Below are positions 58,703 through 64,000 of a stretch of 64,000 nt of DNA, one piece after another. Position 1 is the stretch's first letter; every line of letters starts with the position of its first letter. The notes under the pieces were generated by a model, which saw nothing but the letters and a program-made list of their open reading frames with translations, was not told the origin of the DNA and made no database searches. This DNA is from Priapulus caudatus (Eukaryota > Priapulida > Priapulimorpha > Priapulimorphida > Priapulidae), in NCBI RefSeq assembly GCF_000485595.1, contig NW_014577152.1, positions 445,833-509,832 on the forward strand, given 5' to 3'. The translations under genes and the position numbers were made by a program.

Positions 58703-59922
58703 CGTCGTCGTTGTTCCTCTTCTTTTTGTTGTTTTTCTAGTTGTTCTTGTTCTTGTTGCCGCTGCGGTGGTAGTTGCTGCTGCTGCTGATGCTGTTGCTG
58801 CACGTGTCCGCATGAGCACACATTACTCTGCTGTTCGCTGGATTCAGGAGCTGGAGGGAGAGGTTTGTGCTTTGGGGATGAAGACGGTGGGCGCTTCGCT
58901 GGGCGAGGAGGGGGAGAGTTCTCGGGTGACGCCTCCGCGCTAGAGTGTAACCCTCCTTCTCTCGGCGCCATGGATTTCTTAAGGATTGACTTCGGCTGAA
59001 AGCTTGCCGTGGACGATATCGGACTAGGCTGGTTGGCGCGGTGAACGGGGGAATGGTGAGCAGAGGAGTGGTGAGCGTGGGAGTGGTGCAGCGGCGAATG
59101 TCGCCGCTCCTTGGACTGCAGCCTGCTCGTGTAGCGGTCGTGTGACTGACTGCGTTGCTGCGTCGCCGCGTGGTGCTGCATCTGGCGGGAGTAGTTCGTC
59201 GGGTCGTGCACGAGTTCCACGTTCAGTCCGTAGTGTTCCATCATCGACGTCTGCGGAATCGCACCGTAGATGTCGACGTCGGGTTTCCGCGCCGCCGCCG
59301 CCGCCGCTGCCGCCTTCTTCGCCGCTTTCTTGCTCTCTCGCTTCTTTTGTTCGTCCTTCGCCTTCTTGCACTTCTTCTTCTGCGTCGAATCGTGATGAGT
59401 CACCCGCACCTGGGGCTCGGGGGAGAACGACTGCGAGCGCTGGTACGGCCGAAAGGCGTCGTGCGCGGCGGTGGGCACGTGCGAGAGCGGCCGACCGCGC
59501 GGCATCTGTCGCGCGTCGCCGTCGCCGTCGCGGTGTATGTTGTGGAGTATCGTGCGGATGTACGACTCCGTCTCGTCGTCGTAGCGCGGCGAGTCGATCG
59601 CCGGCGCCACCTGCCGGTGGGCACTCTGCACGGGCACCACCTCCCCGCAGCTGCAGCGCACCATATCGACGGGAGGACCTCCGCCGGGTCGCCTGCCACC
59701 GAACGTAGTGAGGACGCGAGGCTTCGTGAGCGCCGCTGCCGCCGCCGCACGATCGCTGCTACACTGCGGGCAGTCGTCCAGCAGGTAGCAGTTGCACGTG
59801 CACGTGCAGGTGGCGCCACAGTCGCTGCGCGTGTCGGCGGGCGACGCGTAGCTGAGGCGCGTCTTCGGGTTTCGCTTAGGGATGAGCGGCGGTGGCTTCC
59901 TGTCGGCGGCAAACCTGTTCGC
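58417..59922 (-). CDS. Unrecognised gene, last exon
   Basis: Follows a TTCCAG acceptor on the minus strand and runs 501 codons to TAG at 58417-58419. The frame is preserved over low-complexity tracts that would readily break if non-coding. If a donor lies before the Leu run, the true end could differ. Confidence 0.7.
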
Positions 59923-62900
59923 CTGGAACGACACGATGAAAAACGACACGGTGAACAATGACACGATGAATAACGACACTGTGAACAACGACACTGTGAA
60001 CAACGACACTGTGAACAACGACACTGTGAACAACGACACTGTGAACAACGACACGGTGAACAACTACCACATCGATTAAACAATCGTGTTGTTAGGAATT
60101 ACGTTAACACTGGGAAAAAGATTGCCAAGTTTATGAAAAAATACGGTCAAGTTTATGAACAACAGCGTCAGGTTTAGGATCAATAACGTTAGGGTTAGAA
60201 ATGTTAGTGACATTAGGTTTAAGAGCAACAACGTCAGATTTCGGAATAACAATGTGAAGTTTAGGAATAACAATGTTAAGTTTATGAACAACATGGCAGC
60301 AATAACGACAACTTAAGGAACAACAGCATTTATGAAAACAGCAAAATTCGTTTATGAACAATATTGTTAGGTTTACGAACAACATCAACAAAGTAATGAA
60401 TAGTGACCTCTGAATGAGGCATCAGTTATTATGTGTGCCGCATCCATATTTATTATAATATAAATTCTTATTACGATATAAACTATTATATTATTATATG
60501 ACATTACTATATTTGGTATCAAAAATACATTCGTAATTCGGGTAAATTTTTGGTATTTCTTTATTTCTTTGTAAATGTGTTTTAATGAAGTGAAATTAAT
60601 AAGCGCGCTTCACAGCGTTGATTTGTGATGCGGAGTCCTTGTCTTCTTGGTCGTGACTATCTAATGCTATGCTGTCGTGTGCTACCTCCTAAATATTTTA
60701 GGATTATACACGCGAACAACGTAAAGTAAATCATTAGATTTCGAGTGATATTGATATTTGAACACTAGTTTTGACTACATTTAGTATAGCGTACATGACT
60801 ATATCTTCCTGATATTTTGTGTAGAACAAATGTTTAACATTGTATACATTTTCAAAACAATTATTGATACTTCAGCATAAGCAATGATGTTATATTTTAA
60901 TAAATTGAAATAGTTTTTTACCTACTATTAATAACTTCTTTTTTTACGCATTCGCTAACACATTGAGCCAAAAATACAGAACAATAGTAATGCGTGGTTA
61001 ACCCTTGCATCCATGTCATTGCTAACCGTGATAAAGATATCCCAATAAACAGACTCCCATTGAGGCAAACATGGAACAGTAATATAGGACTTGGGGAAAC
61101 GCAGGCAAGCTGAATTGCTATAAAGCCATCCAAGGTAAAACTAATGCGTCAAAACAACGGGCGTTAAACCTAACAACTACAATTTATCCTTCACTCTCAT
61201 GACATCTATGGACGCGTGTAAACACAGACACTGTTCACGCAAGTCTAAAATAATCGTATGACCCGTCACATGCTAATAACATTACAATTCACGCTGGCCG
61301 AGAGGCGAATAATTAGCGAGCTAGAAGATAGGTTACCTTTATGTGCATGGCAACGCTGCCAATGGAGTTTTTCACCTCGCTTCCAGGATTAAAAGCAGTT
61401 ATGTAAGGCACTCAGCGCGCGCCCACCACCAGCGCCAACCATGACAGTTCACTGACTGTCTTCTCACCTTACCACTGACTAAATGGCTCTCTCGAAAACG
61501 GGCGCGTAAGCCATGAGCCGGGTGTCCGGCGCTCAGAATGCGTCCGTTGTTCCCGCGCCGGAAAGACAATGCACCGCTGTTCGGGTTTGACCCCATTGAT
61601 ACGATTAGAAGTAATCATGGCATGATTCGGCGACGAAAACTGGTTCATAGGCACGTTCGGCGCGGGAAAACAATGACGCGCGTGCGCCCGTTTATACATT
61701 TCGCTGTTAGAATACCACGGACTTTCGCTGTTAGAATACGCCGAAATACGCCTAACTGCCATGGAAACGCCGGCATTGTTCAACGGGGAGGGCTGCTCAT
61801 TTCTTTGACCTTTTGTAAACGTAGGCGGCGTGTTTAGATTACAGTTTCATTCACAATTTCAATAAGCACTAATTTGTTGCTTACACACAGTGTGGATTAA
61901 AACAGCTTGAAATGTGCTCTAATTCTTTCATTCATTTTTTACATTACCACGTGCACGCATCAAAGTGAATACTAATCAGAAACTGGTTTGCATTATATAA
62001 GAGTATTCTTGTCAGTAGAATGTATATAAATTAATCTCGATAAAGTTTTAGATAAGTTGAAGTTTACAGTTTAATCAATATAGGGTTCTATCAAGCATTA
62101 GCAAGAACATGTTTCACTGTGACTATACATGCCTCAACTAATGGAAATGTAAAGATCATGTCGCAGTGTGTTAAAATTCCCTTTAACAATCATATAACTT
62201 GTACTGTTATTATATACATAAACCACTTGCATGCACCTGTGTTGACTCAAGTCAACAACCTGCTATCATTATCTCGTGTAATGTTGCAAATGTTTCATTA
62301 CAACATTAAAAAGCTGTATGTGCTCAGAATAAACATGAATCAATGTTTTATGTAGATATTGTCGACAGCTGTCGTCTGTGTTAGTGATGAAACAACAGCC
62401 GATTAATATAGATTTCCTTTTATCGCGAAACCTATAAAGATGTGTTTCCATCCATCGTCGCATAGAGAAAGGGTAATTCCGTAGCTAGCATATAAAGGTT
62501 CAGCCACGCGTAAACACCGGATGTACCTACGTGTAGTGGGCAGTGGCTGTGATGTTGACGATGATGCTCCTCTGCCGCCTCCCCGCCATCGACGATGCTG
62601 TCGTACGGAGGCTCCGCATCGCAATCCGTCACCCTCCTCCCGCCGCTCGTCTCCGCCCTCCCTCTCCCACCCGCCGTGTCTCTATACCCATCTACCTCCT
62701 CCGCGTCATAGTCAACGTCATCGAACTTCCTGTAGGAGCTGTCAGCACTGTACGGACTAGCTTCGTGCGTGTCGTCTGCGCGCACGTTCTCTTGTTTACC
62801 AGTGGCGCGCTCTATATGCACGTAGGGCGACCCCGGCGCGTCGCGCGCGCCCCCTGACAGACACGCCATCAGCCGACTGAGGCAAATGCAGCCGACACAC

Positions 62901-64000
62901 GCAGTCCGTGACTCGTCGGCCGACACGACCCGTGCGCTGTCGTCATCGTCGGCGCCGTCACCGCCGTGCGGCACGCAGCCGAGAAACCATCGCTGCACGC
63001 AGCGACACTGCGCCACCAGGCGGGAAACCGACTCGCGCGGACGCGCCTGCGGACTGTCGGCGAAAAACAGCCAAAACTCGGATGAACCCTCCGAGCCGAC
63101 GTCGTCGCTCTGCGGCACGGCGACGTACTTCCGGTCGGGCGATTTCCGGCGCTCTCGCTTGCGCGGCCGCGACTCTCTGCCCTTCCTCGCGCCGCCTCTC
63201 CATCTGCCGCTGAGGTCGTTCAGTCTGGTACCGTGTAGGTATCCTGCGATGTTTGAGTGTAGCCAACCACTCTCATACTGCTGGTCGCCTAGCAACGCCT
63301 CTCCATCCGTTGTCATGCCAACCGCGTCGCTATACGGCGAAGCGTCGTTCTGCGCGCGATAGTCGTACGCGTCGGCAGCGTTGTCGTTAGTGACGTATCT
63401 GCCATTGTCGCGTCGGTCCCGAACACTATGCTCCTGCGAGCCCCCTAGTGGGCGTTGCTGGCCGCCGCCTGGCTCTGGCAGCGGAGTGTAGAGGTACCCA
63501 GGCTGCAAGCTGAGATCGCTAGAACCGCTGTACATGTCGCTGAGCTGCGGGCCATCGACGTTCTTATTCAGCGGGTCTCTCGCGTCGGAATTCACCGAAA
63601 AGTTTCCGGCGATGAAACTCGTGTTTTCGGGTTTCTGCGCTCGGTAACTAACGCTCCTGTTCTCACTCGCCGCGTCGTCCACGGACCGGCCAGCAGCCAG
63701 CAGCGGATATCCGCCACTGTTTCCGCTCGTCCAGTAACTAAACGGCTTATATTCGATGTAAGCGTCGCTAGTAAGGCGCGAGTCTGCGCTGTATACGGAC
63801 GTGTCTTTCTTCGGCTGGAGGTTGAGTTTGTTGCGCATATGAGGAGCGACGACGTTGATGTTGTAGTTGTTGCAGTCGTTATTGTTGTTGTTGTTGTTGT
63901 TGTTGATTTTGTTGCTTTTGTTGTATAGCTTGTGATAAGCATGCGGTTTGATTAGATAGTGCGTCAGCGGGTCATAACTCGCGGATCGCGCATGCGCAGG
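58417..64000 (-). CDS. Unrecognised large polyQ/Cys-containing protein, two 3' exons, partial
   Basis: I do not recognise this protein. Two exons join in phase 0: (>64000)-62531 and 59922-58417, at least 991 residues. The frame is open to the right edge, so the 5' part is missing. The upstream exon has DPLTHYLIKPHAYHK, an Asn run, MRNKLNLQPKKD, many Tyr/Ser-rich stretches, a basic patch (GRESRPRKRERRKS) and a Cys-containing hydrophobic part (CRCVQRWFLGC, CVGCICLSRLMACL). The last exon has clustered Cys (CGATCTCTCNCYLL, CPQC, VRCSCGEV), a Lys/Ala stretch (KKKCKKAKDEQKK), DIYGAIPQTSMMEHYGLNV, a His-rich stretch, QPKSILKKS, polyproline, long Gln runs and a terminal Leu run ending MMMLGHHYVFRFCDW. 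It looks intracellular and disordered. It may be the upstream half of the espin-like gene on the same strand. Confidence 0.7.
58466..58700. repeat. Opposed CAG and CTG trinucleotide tracts
   Basis: Plus strand: CAG-rich run 58466-58530, then CTG/TTG-rich run 58531-58700, able to pair as a long hairpin. In the minus-strand coding frame these are polyleucine after polyglutamine. Confidence 0.85.
59923..62530 (-). other. Intron of the unrecognised gene
   Basis: 2.6 kb, AT-rich. Contains a 15 bp tandem array next to the acceptor, a degenerate repeat of about 22 bp with AAGTTTATGAACAACA-type units (60100-60390), and otherwise unique sequence. No other gene was seen inside. Confidence 0.6.
59929..60065. 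repeat. 15 bp tandem repeat, about 9 copies
   Basis: Unit AACGACACTGTGAAC. It reads as a repeating pentapeptide on the minus strand but lies outside the exon, directly upstream of the splice acceptor. Confidence 0.9.
62531..64000 (-). CDS. Unrecognised gene, penultimate exon (partial)
   Basis: Open from the window edge to a CAC|GTAGGT donor at 62531/62530, ending ...HHSHCPLH in phase 0, matching the phase of the next exon. The ATG at 63838 is internal, because the frame continues upstream with sensible sequence. Confidence 0.7.

Noticed and set aside
1-64000. tRNA, rRNA or snRNA genes
   Set aside because: I looked for GGTTCGA-type B boxes and cloverleaf stems by eye and found none convincing; a covariance-model scan would be needed to exclude them.

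Overview
The window looks like genomic DNA of a marine invertebrate animal. The genes carry spliceosomal introns, the coding sequences are metazoan in type, and about half the window is intronic or intergenic DNA full of short inverted-repeat elements, microsatellites and interstitial TTAGGG tracts. Profilin is 126 residues and ends in an LxxCGY tail, which fits a protostome or ecdysozoan. A priapulid would be compatible with the TTAGGG tracts, but the species cannot be proved from this sequence.

Layout. 1-2.4 kb: short repeats and a 430 bp inverted-terminal-repeat element. 2.47-6.21 kb (+): intronless zinc-finger protein with about 25 C2H2 fingers. 9.09-12.0 kb (-): cytosolic alanyl-tRNA synthetase in one coding exon. 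It lies head to head with GTF2F2 (TFIIF beta/RAP30), eight exons from 13.09 to 26.85 kb (+). The GTF2F2 introns are packed with foldback elements, three interstitial telomeric tracts and two opposed copies of a 0.7 kb repeat. 29.15-41.0 kb (+): profilin, three exons, with a 10.65 kb first intron holding a long CT microsatellite, a LINE remnant and a TTAA-flanked element. 41.0-47.0 kb: intergenic. 47.0-50.8 kb (-): 3' exons of an espin/forked-like actin-bundling protein (PP1-docking-like motif, WH2 motif, WK actin-binding-type motifs, polyglutamine start). 51.5-52.9 kb: an inverted-repeat element running straight into a 32 bp minisatellite. 52.92-57.41 kb: a 10-N gap and an indel-riddled copy of the next locus, most likely an assembly artefact. 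58.4-64.0 kb (-): the last two exons of a large unrecognised polyglutamine protein that runs off the right edge and might be the 5' part of the espin-like gene.

The recognisable genes are housekeeping (translation, Pol II initiation) and actin-cytoskeletal (profilin, espin-like). There is no operon-like logic. The most useful results are the three spliced genes that long open reading frames alone do not reveal (GTF2F2, profilin, espin-like), the probable false duplication, a repeated EHxIRPS-type peptide motif in the espin-like protein, and a family of ATCAGGAG-ended palindromic elements flanked by ATT, one of which has swallowed a telomeric-repeat hairpin.
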